Below the pieces are notes generated by a model, which did no database searches, was not told where the DNA came from, and worked only from the letters and a program-made list of their open reading frames with translations. From NCBI GenBank assembly GCA_046155505.1, contig JBJXFK010000351.1, positions 1-8,740 on the forward strand: 8,740 nt of DNA, in the 5' to 3' direction. Position numbers and translations under genes: made by a program. This stretch comes from JBJXFK01 sp046155505. Lineage in GTDB: Bacteria > Planctomycetota > Phycisphaerae > UBA1845 > Fen-1342. Positions 1 to 5,553 of the stretch are shown piece after piece (position 1 is the first letter of the stretch; each line of letters opens with the position of its first letter).

Positions 1-430
1 TCAGGCGAGCACCGACGGCGGCGTTGAAAGTGCCCTCGGTTCGCCACGAAACGCCGATCTCGCCCACTTGCTGGGCGACGGCGGCGAGCAGATCGGTGCG
101 GTGGATCGGCTTGGAAAGCAGGTTGCGTGCACCTGCGGTCAGCGCCCGGGCGGCTTCGTCGGGTTTGGGGAAAGCCGCCATCGCGATCACCCGCGTCTGG
201 GGCGACGACGACAGGATCGCGCTGATCACCTCGCCGCCGTCATGTTCGGGCAGGCGCAGGTCGACCAGGGCGATGTCGAACGTCTTTTCGACGACGGCCA
301 GCATGGCTTCGTCGGCCGAGGTGAAGCATTCCACGGCATAGCCGTCCTCGATCAGCCAGCCTTCGAGGCGGCGGCAGATCGCGGCATCATCGTCGAGGAC
401 CTGAATGCGGACGGAGATTCGACGCTTCAT
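1..430 (-). CDS. Response regulator, receiver domain (C-terminus cut by window edge)
   Basis: This is a two-component receiver protein with 143 codons visible; it is still open at base 1, so its output domain is outside the window. My translation from the ATG at 430 begins MKRRISVRIQVLDDDAAI. The acidic pocket is D13-D14-D15, the phospho-acceptor is D57 in VDLRLPEHDGG, and the conserved lysine is K107 in LLSKP. The receiver fold ends near residue 120. The Thr/Ser that normally follows beta-4 (as in VIVLTAY) is alanine here, A85 in RVIAMAAF, so switching may be altered. The last visible residues, FNAAVGARL, resemble the start of an XRE-type helix-turn-helix, but that is only a hint. No Shine-Dalgarno motif precedes the start. 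The gene is divergent from the exported protein at 575. A partner kinase is not in view. The receiver call is secure; the pathway is unknown. Confidence 0.9.
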   Translation of the reverse strand, partial: MKRRISVRIQVLDDDAAICRRLEGWLIEDGYAVECFTSADEAMLAVVEKTFDIALVDLRLPEHDGGEVISAILSSSPQTRVIAMAAFPKPDEAARALTAGARNLLSKPIHRTDLLAAVAQQVGEIGVSWRTEGTFNAAVGARL

Positions 431-439
431 GTCGCGGGT

Positions 440-469
440 ATTCTGAACGGTCGGCGAACGATTTTCCAA
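440..469 (-). promoter_or_regulatory. Weak sigma70-like promoter candidate for the response regulator
   Basis: On the minus strand, TTGGAA (469-464) and CAGAAT (445-440) are separated by 18 bases. Each matches four of six consensus positions. Transcription would start within a few bases of the ATG at 430, giving an almost leaderless message, which would fit the lack of a ribosome binding site. The match is weak and could be chance. Confidence 0.22.
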
Positions 470-530
470 TCGAAATGCAACAATTTCGGGCGTGATCGGT
501 AAGAAATAGCGGGCGCGGGGGCGCGAAGAC

Positions 531-536
531 TATACT
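531..536 (+). promoter_or_regulatory. Candidate -10 element (TATACT) for the exported protein gene
   Basis: TATACT matches the -10 consensus at five of six positions and lies 38 bases before the ATG at 575, leaving a leader of about 30 bases. No acceptable -35 hexamer is visible 16 to 18 bases upstream, where the sequence is GC-rich. The same hexamer occurs in the candidate promoter of the phosphodiesterase gene at 7321-7326. Confidence 0.3.
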
Positions 537-574
537 GTCGCTGCGCGAGAAACCGGCGCGCGTGAGGGCGGAGT

Positions 575-1666
575 ATGTTGCTAACCCGTTTGTCGATCGT
601 AGGGATTCTGCTCACGCTTGTCGGCGGCGCGTTCGCACAGGATTCGCCGCCCGCCGCCGAACCGCCGAAGACGCCCGTGCCGACCGAGGGATTTTGGCCG
701 ACGAGGACGATGCTCGATCGCATCATGGATCGCATCTCGGACGAGATGACTGACCAGTACGAATTTGACGACGAGCAGAAAGAGCGCACGCGAGAACTGC
801 TGAAACTGCACATTCCGCGTTTCATGGAGCAGAACCGGGCCGAGATTCAAACGTTGATGAATGAGTTCATCGAGGTGCAGATTCACGAGGAGGCGCCGAC
901 TGTCGAAGGGATGTCCGTCTGGGCGCAGCGCATGCTGCCGATCGTCGACAAGCTGAGCGTGATGACCGAGGAACTGACCGGCGACATCCGCGAGTTCATG
1001 ACCGACGAGCAGGCGGTGCAACTCGATTCGGAATTCGCCGCTTTCACCACTGGCGTCGGCTTCTTGCGCGGCAAGGTGGGTGAATGGAGCGAGGGCGGAT
1101 TCGACCCGGAGCGCGACTGGACGAAACCCGGCCCCGAACGACGCAAACGCGAGCGCGAGGAAGAGCGGCGGATGCAGGCCGAGATGGAGGCCGCGCGGCA
1201 AGAGGCCCGGGTCGCATCGGGACGAGATGAAGAAACCGCGCCGGTCGAGGTCGAGCCCGCGCGCGGCGCGACGAGCAAGCCTGCATCGAAACCGACGGAC
1301 GAGTGGGAGCAGTACACGGTCGAGTTCGCGGCTCGGTACGAATTCAACGGCGATCAGCTACAGAAGGCGATTTCGTTCTTGAAGGCCAAGCAGGCCGAAC
1401 GCGATCGCTATCTGACGCGCGTCGCCGACGACATTTCGAAAGTCACGCGGATGGCCGCCGATGCGAAGACCGACGAGGAAAAAAAGGAAGCAAAAGACGC
1501 GGGTGACAAGATCAACGCTCCGATCGAGCGAATTTTTCAACAGTTGAAAGATCGACTCGACACGCTCCCGACGCGCGCCCAGCGGCAAGCCGCCGCCCGC
1601 CGCGAAAAGCCTGTCAGCAGTCAGCCGGCGGAGACGAGCAGCGCGCCGGCGGAGTCTGGGGAATAG
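575..1666 (+). CDS. Exported charged helical protein with two similar halves, function unknown
   Basis: A 363-residue protein with no recognised family. Residues 1-21 form a typical signal peptide (R5, a hydrophobic core, then GGAFA before QDS), so it is probably periplasmic or envelope-associated. The mature chain is mostly charged helix. Two regions look alike. One starts YEFDDEQ at 62 and ends at MTDEQ (142-146); the other starts YEFNGDQ at 255 and ends at LPTRAQ (331-336). Each has long helices and a closing T-x-x-Q-like motif, loosely recalling Spy/CpxP-type chaperones, though this is a resemblance only. They are joined by a basic/acidic stretch (about 188-240) ending in a Ser-Lys-Pro-Ala linker, and the tail is Ser/Pro/Ala-rich. 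The start is supported by GAGG eight bases before the ATG. The gene is divergent from the response regulator and convergent with the gene at 1906-2802. It appears to be monocistronic. Confidence 0.85.
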   Translation: MLLTRLSIVGILLTLVGGAFAQDSPPAAEPPKTPVPTEGFWPTRTMLDRIMDRISDEMTDQYEFDDEQKERTRELLKLHIPRFMEQNRAEIQTLMNEFIEVQIHEEAPTVEGMSVWAQRMLPIVDKLSVMTEELTGDIREFMTDEQAVQLDSEFAAFTTGVGFLRGKVGEWSEGGFDPERDWTKPGPERRKREREEERRMQAEMEAARQEARVASGRDEETAPVEVEPARGATSKPASKPTDEWEQYTVEFAARYEFNGDQLQKAISFLKAKQAERDRYLTRVADDISKVTRMAADAKTDEEKKEAKDAGDKINAPIERIFQQLKDRLDTLPTRAQRQAAARREKPVSSQPAETSSAPAESGE

Positions 1667-1685
1667 TGCGACGCGGCGAGTAGCG

Positions 1686-1705
1686 GCTGGGCTTCTGTGC
1701 CCGGC
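1686..1705 (+). terminator. Stem-loop after the exported protein gene, possible terminator
   Basis: A seven-pair stem (GCTGGGC with GCCCGGC, one G-T pair) around the loop TTCTGT begins 20 bases after the stop codon at 1666. No T-run follows, so it is not a canonical intrinsic terminator; it may stabilise the 3' end or mean nothing. Confidence 0.25.
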
Positions 1706-1807
1706 CGCAGTTCGCGCAGCGATCCGAACGCGACGCGCTCGCGAGTGCGCCGAGCGCCACGCATGAGCCGAGCGGGATCGTCTTCCTGAATTCCCATCGT
1801 AAGCACC

Positions 1808-1883
1808 CGAAGAACCGCGGAGGGCCGCGGCGCTCCATGCACCTGACTTCCCAAGAGAGCAGCCGAGGGCGGCTGCTCCACAA
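1808..1883. repeat. Two-hairpin palindromic repeat, copy 1
   Basis: Two adjacent hairpins lie between the convergent genes. The first is CCGCGG-AGGG-CCGCGG (1815-1830). The second is GAGCAGCCG-AGGG-CGGCTGCTC (1857-1878), a perfect nine-pair stem with the same AGGG loop, followed by CACAA. The same two modules in the same order recur at 2886-2946. The rest of the 1667-1905 gap shows no convincing gene; the minus-strand frames through it lack family features and simply translate these palindromes. Confidence 0.75.
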
Positions 1884-1905
1884 CATCTCTCGTCGCATCA
1901 CGCCG

Positions 1906-2802
1906 CTACGGCTGCGACCCGGGCTGCGACGCGGGTTGCGATTGCGGCTTGGTATTCAGCCACGTCGGCGGCTGGTATTCCAACTCATACACCCGCTCGA
2001 CGCGCAGCGACTCGAGCCAATCGAGCAGCGCTTTGTGTTCCGCGGAATCGCGTTTCGGGATGGCGGGGTTGAGTTTTTCGCGCTTCACCGGCGGGTGCTT
2101 CGGCCCGTCGGCGGTTGGTGGAAGCAAATACGCCAGCAGCACGCTCGCCTCGGGCACCGCTCGATTGATCAGCGAACCATCGGCGGTTTCGAGCTGATCG
2201 AGGAGGTAGAACGAGGTGTACACGTACCCGTCCGATTTCGGCGGAGCGACCGGAAAGCGAAATGCGTGCGTCGCGCTGCCGCCGTGACAGCCGCTGCGCA
2301 GGCAGCCGCGGGTGAGCAGCGGCAGCACGGTCCGGCGATACTCGTCGAACACGCGCGGATCACCGGTGACGACGATGCGATCGAGGAACCTGACGCCGGT
2401 CGCGGCGAGCACCACCTGCAAGCGCTCGGGCGGTGATCCGGTGCGCAGGATTTTGGACCAATCGGGGCTGGCGGTCGGGTCGTCGGCGAGTTGCGCGAGC
2501 AGCAAGTCTTCGACGGTCTTGCGCTCGTCGCCCATGGTGAAACGAACATTCACCTTGTCCGGCTCGCCCTCGAGCGGGAACTCGTGCAGCTTGAGCCGCA
2601 GGATGTCGCGATCGGACAGTGCGGGCGGGGGTGCGAGGCCGCGATGTCGCGCGGAGCCGCTCGCGGGGGTGGGTTGCGAGGCCGGCGCAGATTGCGCGTG
2701 CGGCGGGTCGGCGGTTTGAGCGAGCGTGGTCGCGACGAGCGCGAGGCCCGCGAGGGTCGCGACGGCGGTTGTACGTGCGAAGTTGTGCGTAAGTCGGTTC
2801 AT
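1906..2802 (-). CDS. Exported protein with a single CX4CH (c-type heme-like) motif
   Basis: A 298-residue protein. Residues 1-28 form a signal peptide (R3 and R10, a hydrophobic stretch, cleavage likely after TTLA), so it should be exported. A Ser/Pro/Ala linker (about 38-55) precedes a globular region. GCLRSGCHGG places C167, C172 and H173 in a CX4CH arrangement. Planctomycete proteins often have such CX4CH sites in place of the usual CX2CH, and heme attachment is plausible but unproven. The segment before it, DPRVFDEYRRTVLPLL, and the later HKALLDWLESL helix resemble planctomycete cytochrome-like proteins in which the heme motif follows a 'DP..F..RR.VLPLL' stretch. The sixth heme ligand cannot be assigned. 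The C-terminus is a low-complexity Ser-Gln-Pro tail. The start is weakly supported by AGG close to the ATG, and hairpins lie immediately upstream. A 160-base repeat-filled gap separates it from nusA. The substrate and pathway are unknown. Confidence 0.8.
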   Translation of the reverse strand: MNRLTHNFARTTAVATLAGLALVATTLAQTADPPHAQSAPASQPTPASGSARHRGLAPPPALSDRDILRLKLHEFPLEGEPDKVNVRFTMGDERKTVEDLLLAQLADDPTASPDWSKILRTGSPPERLQVVLAATGVRFLDRIVVTGDPRVFDEYRRTVLPLLTRGCLRSGCHGGSATHAFRFPVAPPKSDGYVYTSFYLLDQLETADGSLINRAVPEASVLLAYLLPPTADGPKHPPVKREKLNPAIPKRDSAEHKALLDWLESLRVERVYELEYQPPTWLNTKPQSQPASQPGSQP

Positions 2803-2810
2803 TGCCTAAA

Positions 2811-2836
2811 AGCAGCCGGGGGCGGCAGCTCCACAA
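2811..2836. repeat. Orphan half-copy of the palindromic repeat
   Basis: AGCAGCCG-GGGG-CGGCAGCT (2811-2830) folds into an eight-position stem with one A-A mismatch and is followed by CCACAA. It matches the second module of the repeats at 1808-1883 and 2886-2946 but lacks the CCGCGG module. It sits eight bases before the start codon at 2802 and would be part of that gene's leader if transcription starts upstream. Confidence 0.65.
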
Positions 2837-2837
2837 A

Positions 2838-2888
2838 TTTGGGTGCCATGCCGACGGCCGTTCGCGTCGGCATGCGTGTCCGCCCAAA
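2838..2888. repeat. Large imperfect palindrome (cruciform-like)
   Basis: The inner arms CATGCCGACG (2847-2856) and CGTCGGCATG (2865-2874) are a perfect ten-pair stem around an eight-base loop. The outer arms TTTGGG (2838-2843) and CCCAAA (2883-2888) pair as well. It lies between nusA and the downstream gene, embedded among the repeat modules. Confidence 0.7.
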
Positions 2889-2906
2889 AAACCGCGGAGG
2901 GCCGCG
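2886..2906 (-). terminator. Possible intrinsic terminator of nusA, inside the repeat
   Basis: Read on the minus strand, CGCGG-CCCT-CCGCG (2906-2893) is followed by G and six T (2891-2886). This is a short all-GC stem with a T-run, starting about 57 bases after the nusA stop codon. The stem has only five pairs, so efficiency is uncertain. Confidence 0.45.
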
Positions 2907-2946
2907 ATGCTCCATCAGAAAGCAGCCGGGTGTGGCAGCTCTCCAA
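2886..2946. repeat. Two-hairpin palindromic repeat, copy 2
   Basis: This has the same order as copy 1: CCGCGG-AGGG-CCGCGA (2892-2907), then GCTCCAT, then AGCAGCC-GGGTGT-GGCAGCT (2921-2940) and CTCCAA. The shared block from ACCGCGGAGGGCCGCG through GCTCCAT differs from copy 1 at only two bases, while the spacer to the second hairpin is shorter by about 15 bases. The stems are less perfect than in copy 1. Confidence 0.7.
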
Positions 2947-2962
2947 GTCGTTCGGCCGATCG

Positions 2963-4366
2963 CTACGGATTCGTCGGCTCGCTGCTCGATGCTGCGGGCG
3001 CTTCGGTTTCCGCTTCCAGCGTGGCCGTCTCGGTGCCCACGGTGATCGCGCTCGACGCGGTTTCGCCGTCGGCGGTGATCGTCGCGTCTGCAGTCGGAAT
3101 CGCCGCCGCGTCTTCGGAGACGAAGCTCGACGTGCCCTTGTCCGCCGGCGCGGGCTTGGCAAACGGATCAGGCAATCCGGCGGCGATCGCGGCGCGGCGG
3201 GCCTTTTCCTTGGCCTCTTTTTCCTCTTCCTGGCGAATGACCTCTTCGCCGGCCTCTTCGACGATCCTGTCGGCGAGGGCCTTCTCGATGCTGAGCTGCT
3301 CCATCAGCGGCTCGGGGCCGAGTTCGTCAATGTCCTGCGCGCTGACGCAGCCGATGGCGATCAGCTTGTCGAGCAGCAAATCATCAAAGCCCTCGACCTT
3401 GCGGAACGCGGCCTCCATCAGCTCCAGATTCTTGTTGTATTCCACCGGCGTCAGGATATCGACGTCCCAGCCGGTGAGCCGCGCGGCGAGACGCACGTTT
3501 TGGCCGCGCTTGCCGATCGCGAGCGAGAGTTGGTCTTCGGCGACGACGACGGTGGCCTTGCCCATTTCCAGGCAGAGCGCGATTTCCTGCACCTCGGCGG
3601 GCTTGAGAGCGTTTTGGATCAAGATCTGCGACGACTCGTTCCAGCGGACGATGTCGATCTTCTCGCCGCCGAGTTCATCGACGATGTTCTTAATGCGGCT
3701 TCCGCGTACGCCGACGCAAGCGCCGACCGCGTCGACCTTGGTATCGATGCTGCTGACGGCGACCTTGGTGCGATAGCCGGCCTCGCGGGCGAGAGCCTTG
3801 ATTTCGATGATGCGTTCGGCGACTTCGGGCACTTCGAGTTCGAAGAGCCGCACGACGAAATCGGGATGCGAGCGCGAGAGGATGACTTTCACCTGGTTCG
3901 TTTGCTCGCGCACTTCGAGGACGAGTGCTCGCAGGCGGCCGCCGACCTGGTGCGTTTCGCCGGGGATTTGTTCGCTGCGCGGCAAAAACCCTTCGACGCG
4001 ACCGAGCTGCACGAGAAGGTTGCCCTTTTCGATGCGAGTGACCGTGCCGGCGACGATCGTGCCGCGTTTGTCCATGTACTCTTCGAGAATGCTGCCACGT
4101 TCGCGCTCGCGGGTCTTTTGGATCATCATCTGCTTGACGGTCTGGGCGGTGATGCGGCCGAGGGCACCCATGTCGACCGGCTGGCCTTCGACGACGGCGC
4201 TGATGTCGCCGGTGAGCGGATCAAGCTTGGCTTCGGCGTCTTCGGTTTCGTATGCCTTCTTGAGGCCGCCGGTGACGGCGGCTTCGAGGTCGGCGACGAA
4301 GTCCTCGCGTTCGATGCCTTTGTCGCGGCAGATGCTGTCGATCATGCGAAGCAGGTCGGCGTTCAT
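2963..4366 (-). CDS. nusA: Transcription termination/antitermination factor NusA
   Basis: NusA binds RNA polymerase and nascent RNA and modulates pausing, intrinsic termination and antitermination. This 467-residue protein has the full core. The N-terminal polymerase-binding domain (1 to about 98) starts MNADLLRMIDSICRDKGIER. An S1 domain follows (about 99-165; RGTIVAGTVTRIEKGN, then GFLPRSEQIPGE, ending in ILSRSHPDF). KH1 contains VGACVGVRGSRIKNIVDEL with GVRG at 219-222. KH2 contains LAIGKRGQNVRLAARLTGW with GKRG at 285-288. Residues about 325-385 look like one helix-hairpin-helix module (FDDLLLDKLIAIGCVSAQDI). The last 60 or so residues are a low-complexity acidic Ala/Thr/Ser tail. The ATG at 4366 is preceded by GGAG at a six-base gap. 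Unusually, neither rimP nor infB is adjacent: the flanks are a repeat-rich leader and a repeat-rich 3' gap. Confidence 0.97.
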   Translation of the reverse strand: MNADLLRMIDSICRDKGIEREDFVADLEAAVTGGLKKAYETEDAEAKLDPLTGDISAVVEGQPVDMGALGRITAQTVKQMMIQKTRERERGSILEEYMDKRGTIVAGTVTRIEKGNLLVQLGRVEGFLPRSEQIPGETHQVGGRLRALVLEVREQTNQVKVILSRSHPDFVVRLFELEVPEVAERIIEIKALAREAGYRTKVAVSSIDTKVDAVGACVGVRGSRIKNIVDELGGEKIDIVRWNESSQILIQNALKPAEVQEIALCLEMGKATVVVAEDQLSLAIGKRGQNVRLAARLTGWDVDILTPVEYNKNLELMEAAFRKVEGFDDLLLDKLIAIGCVSAQDIDELGPEPLMEQLSIEKALADRIVEEAGEEVIRQEEEKEAKEKARRAAIAAGLPDPFAKPAPADKGTSSFVSEDAAAIPTADATITADGETASSAITVGTETATLEAETEAPAASSSEPTNP

Positions 4367-4398
4367 GTGCGTCTCCGAGAAATCGTCATGCCGCGCGG

Positions 4399-4507
4399 CG
4401 TAGGGTGGGGATCGCCAACCAATTGCCGCCGTGTTCGAAAAGTCAACGAATGGTGGGCGATCCCCACCCTACGATGACGGATTGGTGGGCAATGCCCACC
4501 CTACGAA
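4399..4507. repeat. GTAGGGTGGG-type inverted repeat in the nusA leader
   Basis: CGTAGGGTGGGGATCGCC (4399-4416) and its exact reverse complement (4456-4473) form perfect 18-base arms around a 39-base loop. A second unit, GGTGGGCAATGCCCACC then CTACG (4484-4505), repeats the right arm with a changed centre and is itself a small palindrome. Similar GTAGGGTGGGC...GCCCACCCTAC elements are scattered in many bacterial genomes and give spurious ORFs ending in WWAMPTL or VGWALPT, both seen here. A transcript reaching nusA from upstream would carry the 18-pair hairpin in its leader. Confidence 0.75.
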
Positions 4508-4522
4508 GCCGACCGACGAACC

Positions 4523-4550
4523 CAAACAAAAAGGGTCGCCAAAGCGACCC
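4523..4550 (-). terminator. Strong intrinsic terminator, minus strand
   Basis: On the minus strand GGGTCGC-TTTG-GCGACCC (4550-4533) is a perfect seven-pair GC-rich stem followed by TTTTTGTTTG. It would end transcription from the P460-like gene or from a transcript starting within 4551-4749, and would insulate nusA from upstream transcription. Confidence 0.85.
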
Positions 4551-4690
4551 CAGCAGTTCCGCCCGCGGCGGGCGTGAGATGAAATTTCCACACTCGCCGC
4601 CGAACGACCTTGCGGCGATCGGCTGTCGCGAATCCGCTGCAAGCAGCGTTTTCGTGACGGGAGAAGTCTATCGCGCGGTGCGCGGCCTTG
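4551..4690 (-). ncRNA. Possible small RNA or long 3' UTR ending at the terminator
   Basis: The terminator at 4550 lies 200 bases after the stop codon of the P460-like gene, with no credible coding frame between. On the minus strand a weak -10-like TAGACT occurs near 4670, followed by small stem candidates (CGCTG-CTTG-CAGCG near 4652-4639; GCCCGC-C-GCGGGC near 4572-4560) and then the terminator. I recognise no known RNA family: it does not match the SRP, tmRNA, RNase P or 6S RNA signatures I could check by eye. It could equally be an untranslated 3' tail or repeat debris. Confidence 0.25.
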
Positions 4691-4704
4691 CAACTTGCGG
4701 CGAG

Positions 4705-4734
4705 AATGCAGAACGATGAATGCAAAATGCAGAA
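4705..4734. repeat. Short AATGCAGAA word repeat
   Basis: AATGCAGAA occurs at 4705-4713 and 4726-4734, with AATGCAAA at 4719-4726 between them. It is low-complexity intergenic sequence just past the 3' end of the P460-like gene. Confidence 0.5.
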
Positions 4735-4749
4735 AGTGTGGCCGCTCTT

Positions 4750-5388
4750 TCAACGTCTCGTGCGGGGCAGACCGAACAGGCGACCGTGCGGGGCTTTCGC
4801 GTGGCAACCCATGCACGATTCGATCAGACCGATTGAGTTGAATTGATCGCCGGACGGATTGGTGGTGGCGTAGATCCAGCCGGCGTCGGTGTTTGGCTTG
4901 TCTTCGCCGACGTAGGCCATGATAAACAAGCCAGCAGGTTTGTCGGTGCGACACCATTGGCCGTCGAGCAAGGCGAATTCCGGCGGGTACTCGTGTTTGA
5001 GTACACCACCCTGCGCGCGCGGATCGGTGCGATGCGGCGGCTCAGCGGCTTTGGTGTGCGTCCACGACTCTTTTGTGATCGTTTGGCCGATTGGCTGGCT
5101 GTGTGTCGCTTCGCGATAGCCGATCCATGCGTATGCGTTCGAGTCGCGAGCGAAGAGAAAATAGAGCTTTTTGCCGTGAGTGTCCGGATCGGTGCTTACG
5201 CTGGTCTGTACCCCCGTCGGCGGGCGGATCATACAGTTGGTTGGCGCCCAATTTGCCTTGTCTGAAACGCGTTCCCAAGTTCGGTAGTCGGACATTGCCG
5301 CCCGAATTTGCGCGAGACTCGTGCCGGAGATGCCCTGCTGATCGAGCTGGATCGCGATCGCGGCGACGGCGGCTAACAGGGCTTGCAT
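4750..5388 (-). CDS. Cytochrome P460-like protein with one CXXCH heme motif
   Basis: A 212-residue protein. The C-terminal ESCMGCHAKAPHGRLFG (C192, C195, H196) is a c-type heme site placed as in cytochrome P460-family proteins, which end with a CxxCH followed by a short tail. Other resemblances are an early YRTWERVS (35-42), a central LYFLFARDSNAYAW strand, and GLFIMAYVGEDK...GWIYATT before the heme site. P460 proteins are periplasmic and some oxidise hydroxylamine or NO; the lysine that cross-links heme in the authentic enzymes cannot be assigned here, so that activity is not implied. The N-terminus (LLAAVAAIAIQ) is hydrophobic but short and lacks early positive charge, making it a weak signal peptide, although heme attachment requires export. 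The start is strongly supported by GGAGGT nine bases before the ATG. A -10-like TAGAAT (5427-5422) lies upstream without a good -35. Family membership is likely but not certain. Confidence 0.7.
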   Translation of the reverse strand: MQALLAAVAAIAIQLDQQGISGTSLAQIRAAMSDYRTWERVSDKANWAPTNCMIRPPTGVQTSVSTDPDTHGKKLYFLFARDSNAYAWIGYREATHSQPIGQTITKESWTHTKAAEPPHRTDPRAQGGVLKHEYPPEFALLDGQWCRTDKPAGLFIMAYVGEDKPNTDAGWIYATTNPSGDQFNSIGLIESCMGCHAKAPHGRLFGLPRTRR

Positions 5389-5458
5389 GGAGATGGCACC
5401 TCCGGCGTTTGGTTGCCATCCATTCTACGCCGCTTGCGAGTGTCGCTCCGTGGCGAAG

Positions 5459-5553
5459 GCCGAAGGTTGAAGGTCGAATGCCGAAAGAAGCACACCGTCC
5501 CCGCTTGCGCTTGGGCACGCGCGCGGCCTTCGACCTTTGACCTTCAGCATTCC
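5459..5553. repeat. GAAGGTCGAA word repeats, partly inverted
   Basis: GAAGGTTGAAGGTCGAATGCC (from about 5462) and, in opposite orientation, GGCCTTCGACCTTTGACCTTC (5525-5545) share the words GAAGGTCGAA and GAATGC. The pairing is loose, about eleven bases with one mismatch at best. The right arm touches the phosphodiesterase stop codon. The gap 5389-5552 holds nothing else recognisable apart from the ribosome binding site of the downstream gene. Confidence 0.4.

Larger units (their letters stand above)
4367..4749. other. 383-base gene-free region upstream of nusA
   Basis: From nusA outward this holds the ribosome binding site (GGAG), the inverted repeat at 4399-4507, a minus-strand intrinsic terminator at 4523-4550, and about 200 bases with no protein-like frame that precede the terminator on the minus strand. 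Near 4705-4734 is a short AATGCAGAA word repeat. No clear nusA promoter is visible: TTGACT (4446-4441, minus) is a good -35, but no acceptable -10 lies 16 to 18 bases beyond it. Confidence 0.6.

Noticed and set aside
68..502. 144-codon plus-strand frame at the left edge
   Set aside because: It is antisense to the receiver domain, where all phosphorylation residues can be read on the minus strand.
1614..1901. Two overlapping minus-strand frames in the convergent gap
   Set aside because: They consist largely of translated repeat palindromes (for example MERRGPPRFFG) and overlap the 3' end of the exported protein gene; there is no ribosome binding site or family signature.
1808..2946. CRISPR-like array
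   Set aside because: The repeats are few, irregularly spaced, self-complementary and separated by a whole gene; there are no cas genes.
4418..4446. nusA promoter using TTGACT as -35
   Set aside because: The -35 is good, but the 16 to 18 base positions downstream give only ATTGGT-like sequence, matching two of six at best.
2843..4477. Long open frame (544 codons) on the plus strand across nusA
   Set aside because: It is antisense to nusA, which has unmistakable S1 and KH domains. The plus-strand translation has no family features and reflects GC-rich third positions.
4405..4957. Small frames on both strands with WWAMPTL and VGWALPT endings
   Set aside because: These are familiar spurious translations of the GTAGGGTGGG repeat family.
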